From positions 640,319 to 704,318 of the forward strand of contig JAVGVS010000233.1 in the NCBI GenBank assembly GCA_032718565.1: DNA of 64,000 nt, read 5' to 3'. This stretch comes from Distichodus sexfasciatus. Taxonomy: Eukaryota > Chordata > Actinopteri > Characiformes > Distichodontidae. Positions 22,785-35,152 of the stretch are shown here, piece by piece; the stretch's first letter is position 1, and every line of letters starts with the position of its first letter. The notes under the pieces are model-generated. The model made no database searches. It was not told the origin of the DNA and saw only the letters and a list, made by a program, of their open reading frames with translations. A program made the translations under genes and the position numbers.

Positions 22785-25633
22785 CACTGCTGGTTCTCCG
22801 TGACGCGACTCGGAGCTTTTAAAACGGCTTTTCGCTGTTTTTCCTCCGCGGCTCACCAGGTGAATGTGTCGCGTCCCGCGTCTCCGTGGCTGCTGCACGG
22901 CGCCGTGTGTGTGATGAGGCCGCCGGTGGTGTCTCAGGACCGGAGTCCGCTGGAGCGGCGAGTGATGGAGCTGATGACCCAGGTGACGTCGCAAAGCCCC
23001 ATACTTTACTCAGGAGTTATGGAAGTCGATGTATATTTTTTGGATTTCATAGATACATCTTGGTACGGGATGCCACTCAGAATCAGAATTAAGTTTATTG
23101 TCAAGTACGTTGCTTTGATTCAAGATTATTTGCAGAGGTGGACAGTTACGAAGTACATTTACGTGAAGACAGATGTTGGGTATCTGTACTTCACCTGAGG
23201 ACCATTTTCTTGGGGAACCTATTACTTTTACATCACTACATGTGAAAGACAAATGCCATACTTTTTACTTCACTACATTTCTATCAAGGTTCTCGTTACT
23301 CGTCACTTTCGAATCTGTGGATAAAGTAAATGTTATTCCCCTTTTCTAAAACGTGATTGGTTTTTGGCAGGTGACAGTCTGTCAGTAATTAGTAGGGTTA
23401 AGTCACGCCTGTAGACTGCAACGATAAAACCAAGTTCAGACAGTGTTTTGTTTTGCCACAAACATTGTTGCTGTTGGAAAGTCATGAAGCTAGAGGTGTA
23501 GACTTGGGTTTTAAGCAGGTTGAAATGTTACTTTTATTTTTTAAAACAAGTACTTCAAGTAAATTAACTTTAGGAAGTATTTGACTGTACGACTTCGACT
23601 CATATTGGAGTAACATTTGCCAAGCGGTATTGCTTTGATTCACATACATAACTAAACAAGTACAACATGTAGTGAAGTGTACCCTAAACAATCCTAAATC
23701 TTGGCAAATAAAACAAAAAAACAATTTTTGAATTTGCAAAGTTTACAATAAACTAAAGAGTAAGAATAAAAATATATACATAAATAAAAGTTAGAGCATT
23801 GATTTTCAGCTTGGAGTCCGCAGAGGTACAGTGTTCTGAAACACTTGGCAATGTTCGTTTTAATGTCGAAAACTTCTAACCGTCTTTATGTTTATGGCAT
23901 TTTGCAGACGCTCTTCGATATCAAGATTATTATTGACTTATATTTTTTAATTGTAGGTGGAGCTAGAGAAGAGTCTGCTGTCCGACCACGAGCTGAGATT
24001 GCTGGAGGACGCAGACCGCCTCAGCCGTAAACAGGATGGCACTTACGACTCCGACGAGGAGGATAACTACGGAGGCCAAAACATCGTCACTGCACAAGAT
24101 TTAGAGGACACATGGGAGCAGAGATTCAAGCAGTTCAAACCTGCATTAAGGACAAAAGGTGTGTAACTATTGTTAGTAAAAAGTGAATGTGGAGCACACA
24201 AGTTCCTTCATTCTCAGCATCGTAAGCATATTATTAACATGAATCGACTCTTTTTTTAAACATACTGAGGATGTCGTACTGACTCTGAACTCTCCAAACC
24301 TTTTTCCCCCCCAGCTGGTGACAGTGCAGACGTGAGCAGCCCTGAGCGCTGCCTCGAGGACAGCTTGGTGCTTCTGCTGAGGCAGGATGTTGGCAGTGCA
24401 AAGCTCTGGCTTCTGCCTCAGCTGCCGTGGGAATCGGGGGAGACGCTGAGACAAACAGCAGAGCGAGCACTCGCCTCTCTGCCAGGTATTTACTCTTCTC
24501 TCTCACAGTCCGGCTTCTCTGAAGTAAGGGCTGGGCAATTAATTGAAAATGAATCAAAACCATCAGAGAGCCTGACGTTTAATGGGAACAAACATTCAGA
24601 ACCTTTAATGGGCGAAATGTAGATTTTGTTGATGATTTAAGAAAACCTAGAATTATTTCTTTTTTTCTTATTCTCTCTTATTGTTCAAAAAAAGGTATGA
24701 AAGCTCAAAAACCAAAGTCTGAACCAAACCATACACTAGGAGAATTGTTACGTCCCTAGGTTGCACCAAAGGCTACATTGCACAGCTCCATCCATCACAA
24801 GAATGTTCTTTCTTTGAAAGCCACAGAAACTCAATATTACTCCATGAGCGCTGACTCAGTTCTATAGATCTATCATTTACAGAGTTTTGGCGTCCTTAGT
24901 AATTGTGCGGGTTGGAGCACCTCTCGTCCCTTTAGTCCACATAGCAGAAAGCGTGACTGCTCAGCAGCAGCAGCATCCACTTTGGAATTGAACTAAGCAA
25001 GGATCAAGAAACAGGCAGAAAAATTGCAGTCGATTTAATATACCCAGACAATAACATTTGGTAAAATGATAGGGAAGTGCTAAAGAGTTTTTACCTGTAG
25101 CATTCACTCTGCCTAGCAACAAGTACACAACGTTGACTACAAAGTTAAGATACAGCTCTGGTAGGATTTAAGAAAGAACATCAATTTTGATTTTAATTTG
25201 TATTAAAACTGTTGACCCCAAATATTTCAACTTTCAAGATGTTGACAGACTGTTCAGATTGCGATGTAGAAAAGCTGATTTTTATTCCTAAAGTATTTTG
25301 CATTTTTACCTTTTGTTGCATAGTATTTGTTTTGTATGCAATGATTTTTATGATTTTTTCCTTTGTTCTTTTGTTCCTAACCCAGGTGCTGGATTGAAGG
25401 CAAAATTTCTTGGCAATGCCCCCTGCGGATTTTACAAATACAAATTCCCCCAAAACATTCGAACGGAGAGCAGAATAGGGGCCAAGGTGTTCTTCTTCAA
25501 AGCGCTGCTGTCTGGCAGCGTTGTGGCGAACGCCGAGCGAGACTCTGTTGCGTGGGTGAGGAAGGACGAGCTCCAGGATTATCTCGCACCGGAATACCTG
25601 AAACAGGTCAAGCGATTCATCATGGATCTGTGA
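22776..25633 (+). CDS. mrpl46: Mitochondrial ribosomal protein L46 (mL46), complete, four coding exons
   Basis: Metazoan-type protein of the large subunit of the mitochondrial ribosome. Coding exons are 22776-22982, 23957-24158, 24315-24485 and 25386-25633 (stop TGA), joined in phases 0, 1 and 1 to give 275 aa; human is about 279. Recognisable segments are RPPVVS in exon 1, SLLSDHELRLLED and AQDLEDTWEQRFKQF in exon 2, and KFLGNAPCG, TESRIGAKVFFFKALL and the C-terminal YLKQVKRFIMDL in exon 4. The family has a Nudix-like fold. Residues 178-192 (GETLRQTAERAL and following) sit where a Nudix box would be but lack the REUXEE catalytic core, consistent with a structural rather than enzymatic role. 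The N-terminus is rich in Arg, Ser and Ala, as in a mitochondrial presequence. The start is the ATG in gagATGGCGGC, a typical start context. The three donors (gtgacg, gtgtgt, gtattt) are all weak. Confidence 0.96.
23130..23700 (+). mobile_element. Decayed teleost MITE in mrpl46 intron 1
   Basis: Begins GCAGAGGTGGACAGTTACGA, then AGTACATTTACGTGA, and continues with TACTTTTTACTTCACTACAT and later AAGTACTTCAAGTAAATTAA. These are hallmarks of a widespread teleost hAT-type MITE whose ends carry AGTAACGAAGTACATTTACT-like sequence. The right end is not sharply defined. Confidence 0.55.
24525..24600 (+). mobile_element. MITE end fragment in mrpl46 intron 3
   Basis: GGGCTGGGCAATTAATTGAA then AATGAATCAAAACC is the terminal sequence of the family seen fully at 50758-51138. 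Confidence 0.55.
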
Positions 25634-25878
25634 AACGGGAGCTTCTCCAAAAGGCACTGGGCTTCACACACACACATGCAGAGTTTCAGACGGACGTTTA
25701 GAAATGTTTGGTTTTCTGATCAAATCTCCATGTCCGAGCCAGCGCGATCTGACATTGGCTTTGGGGTCGCAACCAGGTCTTATTTTTAAATAGGAAATTA
25801 AATAATACAATTAAATAAATTAAATCAATCAGGTCACAGAAAGCTGTGGCAATTATTAACGATATGCAAATGATCGTG

Positions 25879-26029
25879 AATAAATTGTTTTAATTCTGCA
25901 GCTTCTGTTTTCACTACCATGTGACTGCTCCACTGTTTTCCTCCAGTCCTGTTTTGTGTATTATGCAACATTATCTTTAATGTTATTTTCTGTGTGAAGT
26001 ATTTTGTTATTCAAACATTAAAGAATAAA
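25879..26029 (+). terminator. Candidate polyadenylation signals of mrpl46
   Basis: AATAAA occurs at 25879-25884 and again at 26024-26029, the latter preceded by ATTAAA at 26017-26022. They lie about 250 and 390 bases past the stop codon, so the 3' untranslated region would be roughly 270-420 bases. Which one is used cannot be told from sequence. Confidence 0.5.
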
Positions 26030-26550
26030 TGGATTCACTTTTGTTTGGTTATATACAAGACATTTCTGGATAAATTCGTTTTTAATTCACCTTTTTTGAG
26101 GCGAAAGAGGTGGAAGATTGTGTCACCATCTTTTTTGTCCTTAAGCAAGTTAAGACGTTTAAATGCTATATTATGCAATGGGTCTCATTCACCTCAATTC
26201 TCATTCTCAAGTGTTTTCTTAAATTTGTTCTTCACAAATGTCAGTCAGACTCACAGCATAATCTTATTCATTTATAATTCTTTGACAAATGTTCACGTTT
26301 AAATATTATAATATTAAACAGCTGTGGAATTGATGGAGACAAATAAGTTAATATTTTGCCCAAACACAAAATAAAATGAGCTCTTCATTGTTCATACAGT
26401 GTGTTCATATCTAAGAATACATCTCAATTAAGAAAACAATGGCAAACACCAGAATCTTTGTGAACACTGCTTAAGTAGATTAAACAGATTTCTCTTTAAG
26501 AACAGTTGCTGAAAGAAGCTCATTGTTCTTCTCTGTGTCCGGTCTTTGTT
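26030..26550. other. AT-rich spacer downstream of mrpl46
   Basis: AT-rich single-copy-looking DNA after the last mrpl46 polyadenylation signal. No exon or clear repeat was seen. Confidence 0.4.
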
Positions 26551-26760
26551 GGGGCAGTTGGTAGAGTAATGATTAGGGAGTTTGCCTCATGATCAGAAGG
26601 TTCCTGGTTCAAGTCCCAGACCGGTAAAGGTACCATCCCCAAGAACTGCTCTACAGGTGCTGCCCACTGCTCCTTCACGGATGGGTCAAATGCAGAGGTC
26701 AGATTACATTGTGATGTACTGTGTGCTGTGCTGTGTTCACTTTGGCAAATCATCAGGTAA
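26551..26760 (+). mobile_element. tRNA-derived SINE, family A
   Basis: Head GGGGCAGTTGGTAGAGTAAT, box B GGTTCAAGTCCCAGAC, then a body shortened after GGTAAAGGTACC (the ACTGAGGTACTCATGAGC segment is missing), and the tail. Confidence 0.8.
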
Positions 26761-29100
26761 AAGTGGTGAGTGAGCGTTCTTGAGGATGCTGACCACTGGC
26801 ATGTCCCACCAGAAAGCCGCCTCTAGGGGGCAGTAGTGGGACGCGGACTCGAGGCCAGTTTTAAGGGCGATCTGAATAAGAGTGATGTTCTATTACTGCG
26901 TAGCACCGAGACAGCAAATTCTTCTCTTGTCAAACTTAAATGCCTCGGAACACTGGCCTCTGCACTTTTACATGCCTCCCTCTCAGTCAAGCGGCAAACG
27001 GGCCGCCGTGTTTTTGTGCTGAGAGAGCACAAAAGCGGATTATCCAGACTATGAATTATTTAGACAACTTGATTGTGTCGTTCTCACAAATTTGGAAGTT
27101 GACAGACATTTTTTTGCACTGTGTTTTAGAAACTGTCCAACGCTGGCCATTAATATCAAGCAGTCGAAATGTCAGGTGATAACCTTCGATGGGATTGGGC
27201 CACATCTGTACACAAAAGCAATACATTTTAAGTCTCATTTAAACACAGTAATAATGGAGAATTTTAGACCAAGTTACAGAAGTCGATAGAGGACACACGT
27301 GAACATTATTTTTCTTTTTATTCAATTTTGTTTTTGACGTATTTTCTCATGACCTTGACATAGCGACACTGACTGGGTTAAAAAAATCGATTCACCGACC
27401 AATATTGATTCTCGTTCGAAAAATACGATATCGATTAAAAAAATTTGCGGATCGATCTTTTCCTGCGGCTATGCACTACTTCTAGGGACCGCGCAAGGAG
27501 AGCTATAAAAACGTGAGACCAGCGAAATCCAAACCAAATAGAGCCATGGCTGAAGCTGCTCCGCTCAAATCACCATCTGGCCTAAAGGCCGATGTTTGGC
27601 AACACTTCGGTTTTAAAACAAGTTATTTTATGACCAAGCAAAACTAGTATTGACGCAAAGAAATCTCTAAATAAATTGATATCGAATCGAATCGAGAATT
27701 GTATCGGATCATGACCTTGTGAATCGGAATGGAAACGATTCAGGAAATCAGCAATGATACCCAGCCCTAACAGACACTGATATAATTGTTGAGCACTGAT
27801 AGATCCACTTTCCTTTCAGCTTGTGCAGTTCATAATCAAAGTACAATAAAAATGAAAAGTATTTTATTTTAGTAAGCTACTCCCCAATATTGGTGATGAC
27901 TGTGAACAACTAGTTTGAATACAATTTTCTTTGTTACAGTTCTGACAAAATCTGTGAAATTTCAGAGAGATTTCGAGAGTTCGGAGGCAATTGGCTGAAC
28001 GCACAGGTGCGATTGAAGATGCTTCGCCTTCAGGAGGTCGGAGATGCTGCCAAGGCCAGATGCTTTGTTTGGGTTTTATCCTTCCCTGAACAGATTCCAC
28101 ATCCTTCAGCGCTCGCCTCCGCCTTCTCCTGAGCCACACTGTGCCAATCAAAACTGGGCGAAGAAGACGTTTCATGCCCCACGTCAAAAACAATGTCTCT
28201 GTGTGCGTTTGGGCTTATTTTTTAAGAGGCTAGCCGGTATCTGAACACATCTCTGGTCTTAAACCAGACTTTTTGGCTTCTTAAAGTACACTCTCTTTGT
28301 TGTTTTTGGGTCTTCAGCTTCCAGTATGTGTAGAATTTTCATTTGTAAGGATTTGTTATTAGTCAACGTTTTATTGTAAAGGTGAACAATGACAGACCTT
28401 GAAAAAATCTGGGCAATTCAGTGCTTAGATTAGTCGGTTTTACACCAGTCTATTCTCTCTAATCATTCTAACTTTATAACTATAGTGTTTCTTCTCTTGC
28501 ATTAATGTCTTGAATGGCTGAACCTGTTTGTAGGGTGTTCACAATATGACATATTGATTCAACAGATGATTCATTGTCTATCGATGTCACAAAGTCTGCT
28601 ATGATACGATTCCCATTGGAGTCAGTTGAGGAGCCAGCGATCAATATGAGGTTATATCATAACAAATCACAAAAAGCAAAATATCATTTAACATCTTTAT
28701 TCTTGACATTTATACCTTTGATTTCCTGACAACAAATGACTGTAACCAACTCTTATTTACTTAATTTAAGGTCAAGCATCTCTTAATTTCTATACATTGT
28801 CGTGACGGTTGCAGAAAGGTTTAAGCGACTCTTATAAGAGTTTTCTTTAAAGTGTTGTAAGCAACATTCTCCAGTGCCATAAATCCAGGCTGATTGCTTC
28901 TTTGCAGCAAAATGAGAGGCACTGTATAAAAGCTACTTCAGGAACATTGTGAAAGCATTTTCACACTTGCTTGAGTAAGCAACATATGTTTGAGAGCAAA
29001 AGATTTTGGTTCAAACAAGTTCTATGTGAGCACATAAACAAGTCATTTATCTGTCTACTACTCATCTACCATTTTTTGTGGTTATGTAATTACAAAAAAT
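26761..29100. other. Gene-free spacer with MITE fragments
   Basis: Positions 27375-27770 are a MITE-like segment (AAAATCGATTCACCGACC ... ATACCCAGCCCTAAC) rich in ATCGAT. Positions 28535-28640 hold another CGAT-rich fragment. The remainder is unremarkable AT-rich DNA without recognisable exons. Confidence 0.4.
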
Positions 29101-29109
29101 ACTATTATT

Positions 29110-29630
29110 CTTCTCTCTTTACGAAGACAGTTATTTTCAACTAGGGTTCTCTGATTGGTGTTGAATTAGCCCGAGTGGCATCTGATAGGATACTATGCCC
29201 GTGCTGGCGCTCTTGGCAGCTGTGAGATGGAGTTGGAGGATGGAGTCCACCATGGCCAAGATGGAAGCAATACTTTGTGGCCGTACTTATCAAAATGTAT
29301 ATCTCTGAAAGGCGAAACGGACAGAAATTACACTTTTGAGTGTAAAAATCCAAACACTCTCTCCTTCCAAAGCTTCTTTGAAACCTTATTGTGATTTGTC
29401 ATTACATTATAAAGTAATAATATTTTAACATGACCTGTATTGTTAAGTCTCACATTTTTAACATTCGTTTAAGTGCATCCTACAGCACAAACATTACATA
29501 TTACTGAACAAAACAATTTGTTTGTAGCTTGTAGCATAGCTAACTGCTATATTAAAACAGTAGCTTGGCTGTAGCTTAGCTACATTTCATCAGAAGTTGC
29601 TTGTATCTTGAAAAGCCACAGTTTAACCCT
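29110..29630 (+). repeat. Interspersed repeat, family E, copy 1
   Basis: Shares about 500 bases in order with 51250-51770: CTCTTGGCAGCTGTGAGATG, AGGATGGAGTCCACC, CCAAACACTCTCTCC, GAAACCTTATTGTG, and a TAGCTTGGCTGTAGCT tail. No terminal structure was identified, so the class is unknown. Confidence 0.65.
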
Positions 29631-32600
29631 TTGAACTCTGGGCCATTTTTGAGTGTTTTTGCATCCCTTTATTTATTGGGCTATAACATTTTAATTCCAT
29701 AAGCTAGTCATTCATGCCTTATGTTGTTTTTTTCAGAAGACCCAGGGCTACTTATTTATGGAATTATTAGATGTGAAACTAACAAGTAAAATCTTGATAT
29801 TATCATTTTTCTAAGCAAATTCTAGTTTTCGCCTAGTGCAATTTTACTTTTTTTCTTTTATTTCTACAAGACGATGTTTTTCACTAGAGATTTAACTTTA
29901 GAAATGTGTGGGGTAAAGGTCCATAGCCATTGTTATGTATTTTTTTTTCAATCTGGGACATTCTATGGCTTATTACAATATAAAAATATGTGCTTATTTC
30001 CAGACGGAATTTGAATTTGACCTTCCTTGGTATCATCTTTTGCACACACAATTACTCTGGAATAATTTATTGCACAAACACGGGACTTAGACGATCGTAT
30101 AGGGTAAGTCTTCTCGATTTCATTGATATGTGTATCATGCATGTGTGTTACTCCTGTCGCGAGTTATGAGTCTAAGACTAAAGGTTACAAAAATGAACGC
30201 GAAACGCGTCCATTGAGTTCAAAAGGTTATAAGTAGCTTCCCCAACACTGCGAATCAGCATACGATGGCTTCCTAAACCCAACCTGGTCATCATCGTTGT
30301 CAGAGATGCTAATTACTGGAAAGAATAAACATTGTGCACGTTTGCTGAACAGACACATTGACCCGAATCCCATTTCAAATTAAATTCAATGATGGCGTCG
30401 GCTTATAAACACGGTAAAGCCGGACAGCTTATAATTGAGAGTTAAAGCAGGCCCTCATAGGCCCTAAGAGGCATGTAAATAGGGTGCGGAATGTAATAAA
30501 CGGGAGGATGCGCCTCTCTCCCCTTTTAAAAACCGCAAGTGCTGATATCAGCGGGACCAGATCAGGAGGGACTATTGAGAGATCGCAGCAATTAGCTGAC
30601 CAACGGCCTTCTGCCCAATCCTCTCTCAGTGTAATCCTCATGTTTCTTGTAACTGTGTCAGGGAAATACAATATTGACTCTGACTGCATGCAAGCTTATA
30701 TATATGAGAAATATTTTATTTTCAATATTTAAACACATTTCTGCTAAACACAAGGACAGATCTGACAAATCTAACGCAGCATTAATTATTCATTTAAATC
30801 TCATTGGCAAACATGACATTTTAGAAATAATGCTAATAATAATGTTACTCCTCTTTCGTAATGATAGGAAATCAAATATTCTTATTATATTACCAATTAT
30901 CATTGATAGTTGAGGTGGGTAAGAACCCTTGTTCCTGTTTAATAACCATGGTTTATTAGGTGAAGCACTTTCTAGTACATTTCTTGCAATATGATTAACA
31001 GAGAAGAACATGTTAAATTTGAAAAATATTTTATGAAAACAATGTTTTTACTAAACACAGCAGGGGCAGGTTCAACGAGTCCAACGCAGCATTCATTATT
31101 CATTTAATCTCATTTGCAGACATGAATCTTTAGACATATTCTGCAAGGTGTTGATTTTTGGTTTACTCCCATTTTCATATATGATAGGAAATAAAATATT
31201 CCCGTTATTTTTATAATAGATGCGGATAAAGACAGTGACAGTGGTGGCTCAGTCTAGAAACATCATGATGTTTCTCAATGATGCAAAAAACTCAGAATGT
31301 GTCTCAAGGGTCTCTGACTTGGTTCTAAGGTTGGATTTATTGTTACCACTGGTTGTGCAGTATAAAGAAAGGATTGCAAAGTTTTAATCTCATACAGACA
31401 TTGTTTTGTGGAAAAGTGATTGGAGTGATCAAGGTCCACTTGTCCAGACTTTGTGTCTTCCAAAAATGATGGTATCTTCAGGCTATAATTTAATCTTCAG
31501 TCATTACCATTTTTATCTGAGGCATGTTAACCTGTCCGGCTACAAGTCAAGTGAATTTTCATCAAAATTAGTTCCTAATCCTGGTATTCGTAGACTCCTA
31601 ATTGGTGCCCTGCAATCACCAGCAGGCAATTTGGTATTTCCTTCACAAACTCATTCATCATTAATTAGCTAATCTGCTGGATCAGATATGGAATACTCAA
31701 ATCTGTGCAAGCCTTACTAATTTTTAATCAAGATTAATCAGGCACAAGAACCAGGCAGTGCTATGGTAGGACTTTTATTGTGAACAACATCACATACACT
31801 TATCATACAGCTTTACAATATACAGGGTCTGTGTCCACCAAATGCATTTTTTCTGCTGGCAGCGCCTGTTTTTAATACAAATCTTGTGAGCTTCAGCGTT
31901 CAGAACACTCGCTAAGCCCCTACACCTGTGGAGACGCTCAGAGCGCTTCAGGTTTAAAGCCATTAAACTTTTAGAACAGCACTGCGCTCGTCAATGTCAC
32001 TTTTCTCTTGCTAGCCAATCAAAATCGAGGAAAAGGGGAGGGGACATAAACTGTCAAGAACTCTCTACAAATGGTGGCGTATCTGGGGCAGCTGGAGGAG
32101 ATTTCATGCGCCCAATCCCGTCTCCAAGACATGTGAGAATCTATTTCAAATGCTGCAGCTAATGCTAAGATGCGATTTCTCTCCATCTTGTCCGCTAAAC
32201 TCTCGATCTCAGTGAAACACGTTGAAAATAGAGATAAGAAATAGAAATTAATAAACTGATTAAAGAAACACTACAAGAGTGTATATACCGTACATATATT
32301 CATATCTTCATAACGAGAGTGACTCTCATAGCGTCTCTTTACTTGCCGTTGTCTAGTTTTGAGAGATAAAAAGTCACTCAAAGTCATTATGACTCCACAA
32401 TGGCAGGATGGCTATGGCTCTCTTGCAAAGAGAAGAAGGAGCAGGCTGCCGAAATTGCCCCATCCGTCATAATTACCCCTGCTGGGCAGTGCTCTGAGGG
32501 ACACAGAGACTAAGAGGCTGGACTGACCATTTCAAGCTGGACGGAGAGGACAAAATTGAACTAAATTCTCAGTGGTATCAAGGCAAGGAGCGATTTCCAA

Positions 32601-33080
32601 GATATACTAGTCTGAGTCTGTATAAGACACTGTAAGTGGATTTCAACGACTTTTGGGATGTTTCTTTTTGAGAATGTACAGTTTGCTGCCAGCAGTATTT
32701 GTCTCTGGCTAAAATGTTTTCACTGGTCATAGATTTTTTTGGACAGTCTGACAGACAACTCCAAAGAAGATGTTCAATGTTTATTTGGTGTAATAACGAT
32801 TAGGAATAGGGTGTTCATCTAAGAAACAGATGTAGCCCAATTGACAGCTAATGACCAATTAACAGAGTAATTTTGACACTGAGAGAAGTTTTTAAACATG
32901 AGACTAGGACTAAGATTGTGTACAGTGGCAGTCATTTAAGTTTGGATCATGTTTAGGTTTCTGTTATAGCTCTAAATGCAAGGTAGGGCTGGACAATTAA
33001 TTGAAAATTAATCAAAACTGACATTCAGACCCTCTAATATAATATATTAGACCCTCTAATCAATAATAAAATATTGATTT
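29631..33080. other. Gene-free spacer with one possible regulatory block
   Basis: Mostly AT-rich DNA. Positions 30400-30725 form a dense non-repetitive block with ATTA, CAATTAGCTGAC and GGCATGTAAATAGG words. A MITE terminus (AGGGCTGGACAATTAATTGA) lies at about 32986-33075. No exon was recognised. Confidence 0.4.
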
Positions 33081-33094
33081 GAGGTTGTTTCGTC

Positions 33095-33640
33095 CGTCCC
33101 TATTGCAGGGTAATCCCTCATGATCCATGCCAGCCATCTGACGTGCACCAGGGATCCCGGGAGACGGTTATTATTAATGATGAGCGTGAACCTCATGAGA
33201 AGGAAAACATAAAATGAAAAAGTGTGTGAAGTCTTGTGGCTGTTTGCGGCCGGCGAGGCTCGTTCCCCAGGACGAAGCATGTTTCAGAGGTCGGATCTTA
33301 TTGGTGAACACCAGGAGATGGGAATCCGGGCATCAATCACCGTTGTGACAGCCCGGGAGTGCTACTACTTCGTGAAAATGATTGATGAGAATGACGGTTT
33401 GCAGAAGGCAGGGCTAAAGGGGGCTGCGCTCAAAATTGGATCAAGAAGACGTGACTCAAAACCAGCCCACTTTCTCAAAATAGTTTACCTGCCTCAGGTC
33501 CGTGTGGGTCGCACGTCGGCGTTCCATCTTTTTCCAGCTTTAAACATTAGACCCATTGTTTGGACCTTCATCCATTACACACATCCTCTTATTCGTTCAT
33601 TCACATTCGTGTCATGACTCAGGTAAAGTCCATGACTTAC
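33095..33640. other. Low-repeat block, possible conserved non-coding element
   Basis: A GC-balanced stretch with no repeat signature. It contains palindromic GGGATCCCGGGAG and TGACAGCCCGGG words and AT-rich homeodomain-like sites (TTATTATTAATGATGAGC). Its frames do not resemble a known protein. Confidence 0.3.
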
Positions 33641-34954
33641 TGTTTGGCTTGCACTCTCTTTAAATACGTCTATGTTTCAAGTTGGACATTGTTAGATCTT
33701 TATTTCTCTATCTATTTATATTAGTACCTTGAATATATCTTTTTACTTCATTCTGACTGTGATTTATTTGTGGTGAATTGTGCTACTGAGGATGAGATTC
33801 GGCTGCGCTGAAAGGTAAAAGCACTCGGTTCGAGTGCTCAAGTGGTCAAAAATGGATTATATTTAGTAGTGTCTATCCAAAGCTGGAGACGGCAGGTTTG
33901 GGTCAAGTGAGGAGACTCAAACAGCTGAGGACCTGGCAGTCACACACAATCAATATCTTTTTAGATATTTGCTTACATTATTTGCAATTGCAATTGTAGT
34001 TCAACGTATTGACCACAAGGGGCCATTAAGGTTGTCAATACCTCTTTTGACCACAACTCTATGTGAAGTCCAGGACAGTTTGATGATATGCCTTTTTTAA
34101 ACACAAATAGGAAAATCGTGCATCTGTCATGACCAAATTAAAAAATTATAATTATTTATCATTGTAATTAAACACAGGCCTGCAACATTTTGGGGGTCGA
34201 GGTCATGAATATACCGTATTATACTGTTTCTTCAATTCTCCTGGTTCTTAACCTTTTATTCTCTGAGGTTAAACACAACCTTGGGGGAAAAAAACTATTG
34301 ACTGTTTATTTCTTGCAATCAATTCAAATTGGAACGCTCTCTCACTTTGCATTCGTCTCCCACAGCTTTAGGGAGGTGAAAAAATAATGCTTTAATTCTC
34401 CCTTCAAATGGCCGTGCTATTAACAAAGGTATCATATAATCATCAATGTGACAGTGTGTATTAATATAGGTAATTGGCCCTTTTTTTTATTTAAGTCCTC
34501 GCACGCTTTCAAATGTTAATGCATTTTGCTGGGCAGGGTGATATTACAGCCACTTTATGGATCATTAAACATCAAAGCACATAATGGTTCTAACCTTAAG
34601 CTGCGCAATGCAGGAATATTTCACGGGAGAGGATTCGTTTTAATCAGGAAAAACTGGAGGGTATGGGGTGGAGCGAGGGGAGAAGATGACTAAATTGAAC
34701 TCTGCCGCTCTGAACGTCTGGTGCATACTGGATGGTAGGGCTGGGCGATACGAACTCAAATCAATATCATGATTAATTAAACATTTTACCTCGAATACGA
34801 TTAATGAATGATTTTTTTTTTGCACTGCAAGTGTGGATATTTTTGTGATTTTAAAATAACCGAGGGAAATACATGTAGATGTTGAGTCACATGACAAGAC
34901 ATGCAGGTATTATGCTTTAAGGTGACAATACATAAACGGGGCGGGAACTACGGG
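33641..34954. other. Gene-free spacer; low-repeat block at 34290-34640
   Basis: The block 34290-34640 is rich in ATTA/TAAT words (AAATGTTAATGCATTTTGCT, CCTTAAGCTGCGCAATGC) and free of repeats. It is followed by a MITE terminus (GGGCTGGGCGATACGAAC) at 34738-34800. No gene was found. Confidence 0.35.
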
Positions 34955-35152
34955 ATGCAAGGTGGGGACCAACCCTGGGACCAACACTCACACACTAATT
35001 CACACCTTACGGGGCCAATTTAGAGTCGCCATTTAACCTCCAGGGCAGAAACCTATGCGAACACAGGAAGAGCATGCAAACTGCACACAGAAAGACCCTA
35101 CGGACGATCCAGGGATCGAACCCAGGACCTTCTCACTGTGAGACGGCAGTGT
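34955..35152 (-). mobile_element. tRNA-derived SINE of the DANA/Mermaid type
   Basis: Read on the minus strand it begins with a tRNA-like head including box B (GGTTCGATCCC). It then carries GTTTGCATGCTCTTCCTGTG and TAAATTGGCCCCGTAAGG. This word order is that of the DANA/Mermaid-type fish SINEs. Confidence 0.75.
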
